The notes under the pieces were generated by a model. The model was not told the origin of the DNA, made no database searches, and saw nothing but the letters and a program-made list of their open reading frames with translations. The position numbers and the translations under genes are program-made. A DNA stretch of 64,000 nt from Aristolochia californica (Eukaryota; Streptophyta; Magnoliopsida; Piperales; Aristolochiaceae). Each line of letters starts with the position of its first letter. The first letter of the stretch is position 1. Positions 1-10,184 of the stretch are shown here, piece by piece. The DNA is taken from contig JARWKL010000009.1 of NCBI GenBank assembly GCA_029961685.1, positions 30,377,708 through 30,441,707 on the forward strand, written 5' to 3'.

Positions 1-150
1 CAAAACACTTATATCCTTTTTGAGTTGGGAAGCATCCAAGAAAGATACATTTATGAGCTCTTGGGTCAAGTTTACTATAGGTATGATTATGAACATAAAC
101 AAACACAACACAACCAAACGTCAAGGGATGCGCTTGGATATAACTTCGCT
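1..150 (-). pseudogene. Copia integrase C-terminal piece
   Basis: Read on the minus strand this encodes FGCVVF-like sequence followed by HTYSKLDPRAHKCIFLGC, the conserved copia integrase segment normally written KLDPRA.KC.FLGY. About 120 codons that should separate it from the integrase core at 356-560 are missing, and a TRIM remnant occupies the gap. Confidence 0.65.
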
Positions 151-355
151 TGGTATCAGAGCAGGTACTCATATGTGGGCCTACACCTAAAATTATCCAC
201 TTGTAGAGCCACAAAAAAGGAGCCTACACGTGAGGGAGTGTTAAGGAATAGTCCCACATGGATTAGTGTGTACAAAGATCTTGAGTTTATTAGTTGGGAA
301 AGAGGTTTCCTAAGTTGGCTAGTCATTTTGGGATGGGCCTTGGAACCAACTTTGC
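151..355 (+). mobile_element. TRIM remnant: primer site, interior and 3' LTR only
   Basis: The sequence starts exactly at a primer-binding site (TGGTATCAGAGC, 151-162), continues with a short non-coding interior and ends with an LTR at 239-355 (TGTTAAGGAATAG to CTTTGCA). It matches the complete TRIM at 3681-4090 almost base for base, but its 5' LTR is absent. The missing LTR and the missing host integrase segment suggest a single deletion ending at 150/151. Confidence 0.8.
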
Positions 356-1141
356 ATTATCTGTTCTTAGGATTTGGATTTTAGTATGGAATTGGGTTTC
401 AATCATAGTATACAAGTTTTGAAGCACCTTGGCAGCCTTGGGTTTTTCTTTCAAAAGATACACCCAACAAACTTTGAGTGTGATCATCTATGAATGTAAT
501 GAACTACTGTGTCCCTATTATATTTTTTACTCTCGATGGCCCCCCTAAATGTTACTATGTATGAGATAAAAAGGTTGGTATTGTTTGTAAGGTTGAGAAT
601 GAAAGGTGGTACGGTGATGTTTGGCAAGTTGATAGATTTCACATCGGAAAAAAAAAAAAATTATTCTTGAAAAGTGAGGAAAAACTTACTCAAATACAAG
701 AAATTTGGATGGCATGGTCTATAGTGCCATAAAATTATTTATTCTTTAATAGAAAGAGAAAACATATTTAAAAAAAATAGAAAGAGAAAACAAACTGCCT
801 GAAATTTGAGTTTGTCTAACCATGGATGCACTTTTGTCAAAGTAGTAGAGTTGATCAACCTTTCTAGCACTACCAATCATCATCACCGAGTACATTTCCT
901 GCAATTCACATCGAGATTGAGTGAACTTAGCAACATAGTTTGAATCTTTACTGAGTTTGCTGATGGACAAAAGATTACAAGACAAGTTAAGAGCATGTAA
1001 GACAGATTGCAGCAATAGATTCTTAGAAAGAATAATAGAGCATTTCCCTACAACCAGAGATAAAGACCCATATGCAATATGCACTTTAAGATTACCAGGA
1101 TAAGGAGTATAGGACGAGAACAAATGAGAAAGACTGGTCAT
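356..1141 (-). pseudogene. Copia protease/pre-integrase and integrase core remnant
   Basis: The minus-strand frame 1141-746 contains the block between protease and integrase (ALNLSCNLLSISKLSKDSN, then MIGSARKVDQLYYFD), diagnostic of copia pre-integrase. Further along, about 650-540, the integrase N-terminal part appears (YQLAKHH, LIHSNI), and about 460-370 the core (LLKEKPKAAKVLQNLYTMI, ILRTDN). The pieces lie in different frames with stops. The core ends where the TRIM begins at 355. Confidence 0.7.
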
Positions 1142-1379
1142 ATGATTGCTCGCACTTGAATCAACTATCTATAGTGTGTGATCAAAGAAGAGTTAAGGGT
1201 GACAGGATAACTGCCATTTTGAGCAAGTGAACTAGTAGCAGAGTATTGGGATTAGATTTTGGACTGATTCATTAGTCCATGCTCTAATTGTTCCTTATTG
1301 ATTAAAGGTGTCTTGGAACTATTGGGATGAACTGCTCATTGATTTTGTGTAGCTGCATGCATACCTTTACTATCTTTGT

Positions 1380-2236
1380 TCTTCCAGTTAGGAGGTTTAC
1401 CATGAAACTTCCAACATGATTCCCTGGTATGTCTAGGCTTATTGCAATATCACACTACCTTTTATTTTTCTCAACCCCTTTCTTCTTATCAACACTGTTA
1501 GAGTTGGACTTAGTTCCCATCAATGCTAAGATATCCACAGTTGATTTTTCATGATCGGGTTCTTTATCACCTAATAACTCTTTTTGACTTTAAGCCCCTC
1601 GAACAAGAGTAAATGTTTCAACAAGATCAGGAAAAGGTTTTTTTACCAAGAACACTGTCACATACCTGGTTGAATTCAGGATGGAGTCCCAACAAGAACT
1701 GGAACACTCTCTTCCTCTCTAACATGTCCTTTATTTTTTCTGCTTCTATAGTAGATTCCATTTCCACATGCTGATACACATTTAACTCTGTAAACAACCC
1801 TTGTAATTTGTTATAGTAGTCTGTAACACTTTAGGACCCCTGTTTTGTCTTGTGGTCCTCTGAAAAATTTGAGAAGTAAATCCTATCTTGGAATAGGTTT
1901 TATGCACAGCCAACCAAATGTCCCAGCAGTAGGAACCAACAAATATGTCCTATTAATCTCAGGTTGCATAGAGTATAGCAGCCACGACATGATAGTGGAT
2001 TGGCAACCTCCCATGTTTCGTAGGATGTCTCATTCTTTGGCGGTGCCTTTGCAACTTTATTCACATATTTAAACTTCCCACGACTCATCAAAATCTTTTT
2101 TGCTGATTACAGCTGCTCCTTAAAGTTCCTTCCATTCAGTTTAATTGTAGAAATTTGAAGGGTGGGATTCTCAGGTTGAGTTGGAATTTGTTGGGGAATA
2201 GAGGTGATTGCAGAGGACTTGGAATTTTCAGACATG
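1380..2236 (-). pseudogene. Copia gag remnant with damaged zinc knuckle
   Basis: A minus-strand ATG at 2236 opens a frame beginning MSENSKSS, followed by a typical gag stretch (ISTIKLNGRNF, then MSRGKFKYVNKVAKAPP near 2090-2050). A stop falls between these two parts. Around 1400-1450 the CX2CX4HX4C knuckle is recognisable as YCNKPRHTRESCW, but a frameshift or stop removes its first cysteine. Gag forms the particle shell in this family. This copy cannot encode a complete one. Confidence 0.65.
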
Positions 2237-2447
2237 ATGGTTGTATGAGGGAAAAGAGAAAGCTGCTGTTGCACCTTTCTGCACGGACAAGTCCGACGAT
2301 GAAGGCCGATGAAAGGAATTTCAGCAAATAGAGGCCGGTAAAAGGGTAAAAAAAACTTTCTTGGAATGAAGACCAGAAATAACGGTGACTGCTGACAATG
2401 AAGGTTGGTGAAAAAAAGAAGAATTTAGAGCCTAAACTCTGATACCA

Positions 2448-2659
2448 TGATGAAAATGAAGAAGAAAAACTTCTTATACAATTACTTTAATCACAACTAC
2501 AATGGTCATTCTATATACAATATAGGATAATCAATAAAAGGAAAGTTGATTAATTCCTGGAGCTAATCTAGCCTCTAATATAGGAGAAATTTCAGCAAGG
2601 CAATAAGAGAATGAATTTGGACATATTTTAACAGAAATGTATACCCAAATTCGTTGACA
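2448..2659 (-). repeat. 5' LTR and primer-binding site of the copia element
   Basis: On the plus strand this 212-bp block starts with TGATG and ends with GTTGACA, the TG...CA ends of an LTR. Immediately to its left, 2436-2447 reads on the minus strand as TGGTATCAGAGT, the initiator-Met tRNA primer-binding site, which fixes both the boundary and the orientation. No partner LTR is in the window. Confidence 0.75.
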
Positions 2660-3094
2660 CTGTGGCATGCTCTTGCAAAGGGAGTCATACATGACTCTCT
2701 TGTTGTGGGAGCTCCTACCCCCTTTCTCCCCTATCTTGATTGTTTTGGCTCTGTTAATCTCTACTGGTGTGTTTTTTGTTTTTCCTTTTACAAAATCATT
2801 CACTGTCCTAAAGAGAAAAAGAGAAAAAGAGAATCTGCTGAAAAAGTAAACTGTTTGCCTCCTTGATTTGTTGAACCTCATGGTTCTTGTTTTATGAGAC
2901 ATGCATCATGCCAGCATCATATTTGACGAATTTTTCCTTGGGTTAGCTTTTAATGTTTCCTTTGGGGGCATCACAAACTGCTCTTATATTTCTTCCATAA
3001 TTGGTTTGATCATGTAACCTTAGTTTTTATGTCATTTTGCTTGTCCCTCAAGATACAAAATTTTAATTATGTTTTTTTGTTAAAACATTGACAG
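2660..3094. other. Spacer or intron before the kinesin exons
   Basis: No coding similarity seen. The first visible kinesin exon needs one base from an upstream exon to complete its first codon, so at least part of this stretch should be intron. It ends with a pyrimidine-poor acceptor, acattgacag, at 3085-3094. Confidence 0.5.
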
Positions 3095-6000
3095 AGGAAG
3101 TATTTTTAGATACGCAACCACTAATACGGTCTGTTCTTGATGGCTATAATGTTTGCATACTTGCTTATGGCCAAACGGGTTCAGGGAAGACTTACACAAT
3201 GGTATAAGAAACCTCCTTATTTTATGATTTTGCATTTAACTTTCTATATCAGCATGGTTTTCATGTTCCTCTTCTAGATATATGATTGGAGAATCACAGT
3301 TGGTAACTTTAAGCATCTGAACACTTCTTACTTACAGACTGGCCCCGAGGAGGCATCTCCAGAAGAGTGGGGGGTGAACTATCGAGCTTTAAATGATCTC
3401 TTTCATATATCTCAGGAGAGGAAAGTAACTGTAACATATGAAGTTGGGGTTCAAATAGTCGAGATTTACAATGAACAAGTTCGTGATCTGCTCTCTAACG
3501 GTGGTTCAACAAAGAGATATCCGTCAATTTGGCTTTTATCGGTGATGTTTGGTTGTTTGGCTTTTAATTGAGTCACGATCACTAGCACTATTAACATCTT
3601 TTCCTTTCTTGCTCTTCACACCAATGGTATTTTCTCTAGGGTTGTCCTTTCCCGTTTTAGTACAGTATATATAAACTTATTGTTAAGGAATAGTCCTACA
3701 TAGATTAGTGAGTACAAAGATCTTGATTTTATTAGTTGGTAAAGAGGTTTCCTAAGTTGGCTAGTCATTTTGGGATAGGCCTTGGAACCAACTTTACATG
3801 GTATCAGAGTAGGTACTCATATGTGGGCCTACACCTAAAAACTATATACTTGTAGAGCCACAAAAAAGGGCCTACACCTAAAACTATCCACTTATAGAGC
3901 TACAAAAGAGGGCCTACTCCTAAATTATCCACTTGTAGAGCCACAAAAGATGGTTTACACGTGAGGGGGAGTGTTAAGGAATAATCCCACATGGATTAGT
4001 GAATACAAAGATCTTGAGTTTATTAGTTGGAAAAGAGGTTTCCTAAGTTGACTAGTCATTTTGGGATAGGGCCTTGGATCCAATTTAACACTCATCCATT
4101 GTCTTAGTCAATCTAATGGACAAGCAGCTTAAGCATATCTTTATCTAATCTTGAACTTGTGAGCTTCTCTTAGATTTTCCTTGCTCCTAACATATAGATT
4201 TGTCCTGCTTCCTTGTCACCTTGTGTCTTGCTTTATCTTGTTTTTCATTAGAGTCAAAATGTGAAATCATAGTCCTTTTTCTTAAATAGATTATTTTTTG
4301 TTTTAATTTTTATTTTGTTCAGTTGACTTTTGTTGCCTTTAACTTGCACACACTTGGGATTTGTACCTCTCAACCCAATGGACTTGCTGTCCCTGATGCC
4401 AGTATGCACCCTGTGAAATCAACTGAAGATGTTTTAGAATTGATGCATGCTGGTCACACAAACAGATCTGTTGGTGCCACAGCTCTTAATGTCAGAAGTA
4501 GCCGGTCCCATAGGTATGTGTTCGTGATTGTAAAAAAGGTTATTACCCAGTTACCTGATCTCCTGTTTTTTAGATCCTAACATTTGGGATATTTGCAGTA
4601 TTGTTACTGTTCATGTTCGTGGTATGGATTTGAAGACTGGTTCTGTCTTGCGTGGTTCACTTCATTTGGTTGACCTGGCAGGGAGTGAAAGAGTTCTTCG
4701 TTCTGAAGCAATAGGAGACAGGCTTAAAGAGGCACAACATATCAATAAATCACTCTCAGCACTTGGGGATGTCATCTTTGCTCTATCCCAAAAAAGTGCT
4801 CATGTACCCTACAGAAATAGCAAGCTTACTCAAGTCCTTCAGGGTTCCCTAGGTCTTAACCCTAAAAGTTTCTACTTTGATTTACATCAATGAGTGGATT
4901 ATTTCTCTGCATTTCTTAATCTGTTAAAACTTTACATTCTTTTGTTTTATTTCAGGTGGTCAAGCGAAGACCCTCATGTTTGTACAACTAAATCCAGATG
5001 CAGCATCATATTCTGAGACCCTGAGTACCTTAATGTTTGCAGAAAGGGTCTCTGGAGTAGAGCTGGGAGCTGCGAGAAGCAGTAAAGAGGGCAAGGATGT
5101 TAGAGAATTGATTGAACAAGTTTGCCTCTACACAAACCCTTTTCAATAAATGGTTTAACTTTCTGCTGAGTGATAAACTCTCTCGAAGTTTGTCTGTCTG
5201 TGGTTTGTAGGAAATAGAACTGAGGATCCACTCAGAAAAGAAAAAAGAGAGATGGTCGTGGGGGATTAAAATATTTCATGACAACTCATCTGCAGTTTCA
5301 CTCACAACTTTAAAAAATCATAAAGTTGCTTCTATTGTTATAATGCAAATGAGTAGACTGAGTAATAGACTTATTTCCAAATATACATACTAGTCACTTG
5401 TTGCAACTTAGTTGCTTCTATTATCAGACTTAAATGAATATTCCCCAGTGCACATAGTTGCCTCTTGTTGCATGTTTTTATGATTCTAATATGCTCAAAG
5501 TCACTGAAATAATCTGCATTGGAAGATTCCATCTTCTCATAATACTTCTTCAATTAGATTCATTTGCATCTCTAGGCTTTTCGATAGCCAGTAAGGTTGC
5601 CATACATGAAATTTTGTGATGTAGTTCAGTGACTATGTCACATGAATAGAGCAAGTAGCTTATGGAATAACTGTTCTTTCTTTCAATTTTTTTGGAAATA
5701 CTGGTTCTAAAGACCGTGAATAAATATGTAGAAGCAAAAAAGTATTTCTTTAGTAGTGCAAATGAAATTAATTAAAGAGAAGTGTGGTTTGAGAAAAGCA
5801 TGAATATTTTTGCAGAAGATTGCATGTGCTCACTAAACTCAGGGTCACAAACCTTGAGACAACACAGTCAATCGAGGCAAATTTGCAAGTGTCCGTTATG
5901 GGCTAAGACTGTTCAATCCACTGATAGGTTGGGGAAACTACAATTGTCACCATCTGGTGTGACGACAATTATATACCTCTCAGCAGATCAATTAGTATGC

Positions 6001-7688
6001 TCAGGAGATTCATTTTTATGTCAAATCTTTGTATTATGTTTATGGCCCTACATAAAGAGGCCTTTCAGTCTTACACTACTGCTATTAATGAATGGAAGTA
6101 ATAATTATCAAAGATATATCGTGCGTTGAAAATTGTATGTTAAGTTTTGTTTCTATGAAAGCATAGTTATCCAAATTTTCTGCCTTCTTGCAGGTGGCGT
6201 CCCTTCAGGACATTATTGCTAAGAAAGATGAAGAAATTGAGCGTTTGCAACTTCTCAAAGATCAAAGAAGTGCGTCTCCAAATGTTCGCCATGAATCACA
6301 ACGGGCAAATGCTTTGAGGCATCCATCCTCTCCCCAAAGATCAGCTATTGGTGCCAAACAACCTAATAAAAGTCAAAGTCTGTCACGTGGAAGAACCAGC
6401 ACAGCTGCTGAGGCAGATAATTGCTCTGATTGCAGCGACAAACATTCTGAAGGCAGTTCTCAGCAGTCTACGGAAGATCATAGCCATCAAAAGGAATTGT
6501 TAGGCCAATCAATACCTTCTGGAGCAGAATTTGGTGAGAATTCAACCACTGATGTTGAGTTCTTGGGATTTGGAGATGCAGAATCTGTGGAGAGATCGAG
6601 TGATATATCTGACAGTGGCCTTTCCGTGGGAACAGAAACTGAAGGCGAGGTCTCCCTTTTAACCGAAGGTGTCAAACTGGTGGAGAGCACCAACAAGTAA
6701 GTACATGTACTTCTTTTGATTGGGGATAGAAGCAAAATGCTGTAGTTCGGTAATAACAGTGCAAACATTTGTTGAGGAGGACATAACACAATTTGGCTTC
6801 CCAGCATAAACCTCGTTTCTATAACCCCAGATTCTCTGACCCCAATCCCTGCTACACTATAGGTGGACTCGTCCTTCAAGAAAGCAGCCAATATCTGCTG
6901 GCCCTGTGAAGAATATACCTCATAAACTTTCATTTGGAGTAAACCCATTTGCAAATTGTTTTCATGTCCTAGTTCACCTTTCAGTTGCATTGTGGGAGAA
7001 TATAGGGGCATGTTCTTCCTTGTTCAAAAACCCAATTTGAAGGGTTTTGTGTACTTGGGGTTGGGGATGAATGATCAGCCCCATACGGCTGCTCATGCTG
7101 CCTGCTTAAATTAGCTAGATGTAGATTTTTTTTAATTGAGTTTGGTACTGTTTTGCTGGAAAGAATCTTCTGTTCTTTGTTTCATGTTTACCGTACTAAT
7201 TTCCTCATCTCTATATGCTTACTCCAGATGCCATGTTTCAATCGTAGTTTTTTATTTAATTGAAGGCTATCTTGTTTAGAAAGACTGATCTACTATGTTT
7301 AAATGTCTTATTTTACTTCTTTTTTTCCTGTGATTGCTTGGTCATGAGCTAGCTCTATTTGTTTAGTGTTCTGTTGCATGGGCTCATGTGGTTAACTTGA
7401 TGCTTGTTCTCTTTCAAGATTCAATTATTATAATTGGCTCGAGTATCGTTATCTAACAAATAGATAAAACATAAGAAGCATTTAAATTTTGGCTTATTAT
7501 GGTTTTAATACATGTTTAATTCATTATGCAGACCTAAACTTCCAAATAGACTCCCTCGACCACTACAGAAGTCTGGGCCGCTAGCTCTGAGTCGTCTGGC
7601 CGCAAAGGAGTCTCCTAGGGTATCATCAAAGGAATCTTCAAAAGTCTCGTCAATAAAGGAGCCTTCCAAGGTGTCAACGAGTATGTAA
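3095..7688 (+). CDS. KIN-14 family kinesin, motor and neck exons (5' end not visible)
   Basis: Microtubule motor of the plant KIN-14 group. Exons: 3095-3201, 3338-about 3541, 4323-4513, 4599-4852, 4956-5119, 6194-6696, 7532-7688. All junctions but one are GT-AG with matching phases; the join between the second and third exons is uncertain and adds residues the family lacks. Visible motifs in order: P-loop [25 protein letters not shown], switch [18 protein letters not shown] (switch II), [24 protein letters not shown], and the neck-like [12 protein letters not shown] Ser/Arg-rich tail follows and ends in TAA at 7688, although a good donor (gtatgt, 7681) could lead to a lost or unseen last exon. 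The first exon starts mid-codon, so the N-terminal region (a calponin-homology domain in the closest relatives, plus the start of the motor) must lie upstream or be lost. No stop interrupts these exons. Confidence 0.85.
3681..4090 (+). mobile_element. Complete TRIM inserted in a kinesin intron
   Basis: A 410-bp terminal-repeat retrotransposon in miniature. The LTRs are 3681-3798 and 3972-4090, about 118 bp each, both TGTTAAGGAAT...CA and very similar. A primer-binding site (TGGTATCAGAGT) begins at 3799, and a purine tract (GAGGGGGAG) sits just before the second LTR. Flanking pentamers CTTAT and CTCAT look like a target-site duplication with one mismatch. No protein is encoded. It sits in the intron between the second and third visible kinesin exons, sense orientation. 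Confidence 0.9.
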
Positions 7689-8795
7689 CGTTCTTTATCA
7701 CCCCGACTTAAGTTATACTAGGATGTATTGTAAGTGATGAAGTTGAAGTGCTTTCCTAGCTGGCTGACATGCTAGAATCCTATGGGCATTCTTAGTAAGT
7801 TTACTGTCCTATATCAATATCTGTGTTGATGGAGAAAATCAGAGAGTTAAGTGTGCTAGATTAACCTAATGGTTAGTACATGTGTAATCTACAACCGGTT
7901 ACTCTAATAGTATACTATTCTATCAGCTTTGTCAGACATGCACACACCTCATCAAAGATCAAACGGGCTGTCAATTCACTGCATTCACATCTTGCTTGTG
8001 CGAGGTATATGTCGACATAAATGTGCAGGACTCAATCATAGCATTCGAAAAAAAAAAAAAAAAGACACAGATTAAGCCTTTGGCTGAATGGCTAGATGAG
8101 GGGTTTATAGAGTAAGATCTTGGTTTCAAGTCCCCACCAGGGCATAGGGTGTATGTGATAAACATTCAAGAAGAAAGGGCTGAGCCATCTCATACGATTT
8201 TCTTATGTTGTTCAGGTTTGAGAATACCCACAAACCAAACACTAGGATCATTGTCATCAACAAAATCTACTAAGCGTTGGCAGTGAAGAAATTTTTCTTG
8301 GGGGTATTTTTGTATTTTTGTATTTTTTTTCACTTAACTGCTGTAGTTTTACTAATTCCACCCTGGCTTCTTTGTCTGTTGAGAGCTCTTTGGATGTTTT
8401 GAGAATGTGATATAGGCTGTTACTGGGTTTTTGTATATCATTCTTGTCAGACTCCAACAGGTTGTGATAGTTTTGTCTATACATCTGTCTAGGATGGTAG
8501 TTTTTAGCGAGGTACATATCTGACTTACTGTATTTTATCATACTGAAACTGAGATGGATATGATTTGAACAATGTTGATTTCCATCTTTGAGCACGTCTC
8601 TTTCATTTATTCATCCCTGAATCAAAATTGAAACTCTATTCTGTTGATTGATGAATAAGCAGTATCCAAAACTGAATCAGTAGTGTTCACAGTCCAAATT
8701 CCGTTGTTGGCCGGCATTGCAGCATTGTGAGAGGGTGGAGGGATAACATAGTTGAAAGGATACGAAGCGGTTGCATATATTATCCGCAAATTCAT
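7689..8795. other. Kinesin 3' flank; no gene recognised
   Basis: No convincing coding region. At about 8066-8155 a stretch resembles a tRNA-derived SINE: GGCTGAATGGCTAGATG as a possible A box and GGTTTCAAGTCCC as a possible B box, about 40 bases apart, next to an A-run at 8049-8063. The A-run is on the wrong side for a plus-strand SINE, so this is weak. The stretch ends where duplicated block A begins. Confidence 0.35.
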
Positions 8796-10172
8796 AGAAT
8801 CAGGTCTGCGTCCAGCATTCTTACTGATGAGCTATTGGAGGTTTATGATCCCCTGGCTGTATGGAGCGGCCGACTTTGAAGAGCCGACAAGTTAATTGTT
8901 GGAGGTTATAACACGTAAAGGCGTTTTCTGTCGTTTGGAAAAAAGGAAATAACAGTCGAATGTATAGATCCCCAGTGGCAAGGCATCTCAATCAAACCGA
9001 GTGCAACCTAAAAATTTGGATTCACTCTTGGCATCCCTCGCTGCTGACTGCAACAAAAAATCGCATATTTCTCACTTTGTCACTGCCATCATGTTATGGA
9101 ACTGGAGGAAGGGATGATAGACAAGCGTGAGGCAGATTGTCACTACGACTTGCTGCCTAGCCGAAATCATCTTCTGGCTGCTTCCTGAAGAACAGGACTC
9201 ATGATGCTCCGCGGCGGTTGTCGGAGTATAAATGAACGCCATCGATATGGGGTCTTCGTCTTCGACATGAAAAAGGGGTCTTCCCACCGCATGTTTAAAT
9301 AGGCCGTCGGTCCATACCAGAAAAAGAGATGGTGCGGCCACTTTAATTAGATCTCCATTTTGGCTTTTCCAGATTAGTTGGCACTCAAGGAGATTTGCAC
9401 GCTATATAAATTGGTTGTACCTGCATCAGATCGCCAATGGTGACAAGGAGAACTTCTTTGTCGGGGGAAAAAGACATCCAACCGATTCTCGACGAGTAGA
9501 CGTGAAACTCGGATGCCCCATCGCATGCATGGATGCTTAAGGCGTGCGGGTAGTTGGATCTTCTTATCAGCATTCGGATAACGTCGGATTTCAGAGAACT
9601 CAGTTCCCGATTGTCCGGTATACTGCAGCCATGCTTGTAAACCCAGAGGACTGGACTATCCATTTCTTCGAACGTTTGTCCAGCCTCGCAAGATTTTCTG
9701 CCAGAAGCTTCAATTAGTGACTGCGTGATTCTGGGTGCGACCTTCTCTCTCTCCCTCCATAGCTCTTCTGTACTTCGACTGCAACCGGGGTATGTCGCGT
9801 TAATTCATAAAAGGCTCATCATATACAAGTGCTGTTTGCAGTTCCAAACCGTAATATAGAACTGAACCGTAATAAAGAAAATGAGGAGAGAGCTTTTTTT
9901 CTTTTCAATTTATAGTTGGGATGGAAGCTTAGATATTCTTTAGCGAAAATTTCAAGACAAAAAATCACTCTTTTAGTACATAAAAAAACAAAAAAAAGAA
10001 ACTTCGCATTAATGTTAATTTTGTTGCTATATCTTTTGAAGCAAAAATCAACTTTAGTATTATGTAGAGTATCCATTAATGACAGGAGGTGATAGGGTAT
10101 ACATCAAATTAATATTATTTTGTCACTCTGTAATAATCAGTATTTTGAGTTAGTATTATCTTATTTAGTTTA
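8796..10172. repeat. Segmental duplication block A, copy 1
   Basis: About 1.38 kb nearly identical to 12759-14130, same orientation. Similarity starts at AGAATCAGGTCTGCG and ends at TTATTTAGTTTA. Its left flank here is kinesin 3' sequence, whereas copy 2 is flanked by SUMO-related sequence. It contains a dioxygenase-like fragment on the minus strand. Block B follows after only about 12 bases. Confidence 0.92.
9072..9790 (-). pseudogene. 2-oxoglutarate dioxygenase-like fragment, copy 1
   Basis: Two exon-like pieces on the minus strand. The first (about 9780-9426) reads STEELWRERE, MDSPVLWVYKHG, SIHACDGASEFHVYSSRIGW and LLVTIGDLMQ, then a donor CAG|gtacaa. The second (9317-9072) reads VWTDGLFKHAVGRPLF and EDPISMAFIYTP. 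The order resembles the C-terminal half of plant 2OG-Fe(II) oxygenases (NIGD.LQ.W.NG..K.. and a final SIA.FY.P). The usual HR iron/substrate motif reads GR instead, which may be a family trait or a loss. The acceptor before the second piece is CTG instead of CAG, so splicing is probably broken here. The family call is by eye. Confidence 0.5.
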
Positions 10173-10184
10173 TCTCATAGTATT

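Larger units (their letters stand above)
1..2659 (-). mobile_element. Decayed Ty1-copia retrotransposon, left end outside the window
   Basis: Read on the minus strand from 2659, the order is 5' LTR (2448-2659), a primer-binding site for initiator-Met tRNA (2436-2447), gag, zinc knuckle, protease/pre-integrase region and integrase pieces running off the window at base 1. This is the normal copia order. No frame stays open across it and stops and frameshifts are frequent, so it is dead. Reverse transcriptase and the 3' LTR would lie before base 1. A TRIM remnant interrupts the integrase at 151-355. The element lies just upstream of the first visible kinesin exon. Confidence 0.85.

Noticed and set aside
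151..165. TGGTATCAGAGC sequences as tRNA genes (also near 3799, 14741, 47126, 60550)
   Set aside because: Each lies next to an LTR end and is complementary to the 3' end of initiator-Met tRNA. They are primer-binding sites, and no cloverleaf can be formed.
8066..8155. tRNA gene
   Set aside because: Possible A and B boxes exist but the stems do not pair and the B box is GGTTTCAAGTCCC. At best a SINE relic.
9819..10076. Conserved 85-codon ORF present in both block A copies (second at 13777-14034)
   Set aside because: Conservation follows from the recent duplication. Low-complexity, AT-rich, one indel between copies, no family resemblance.
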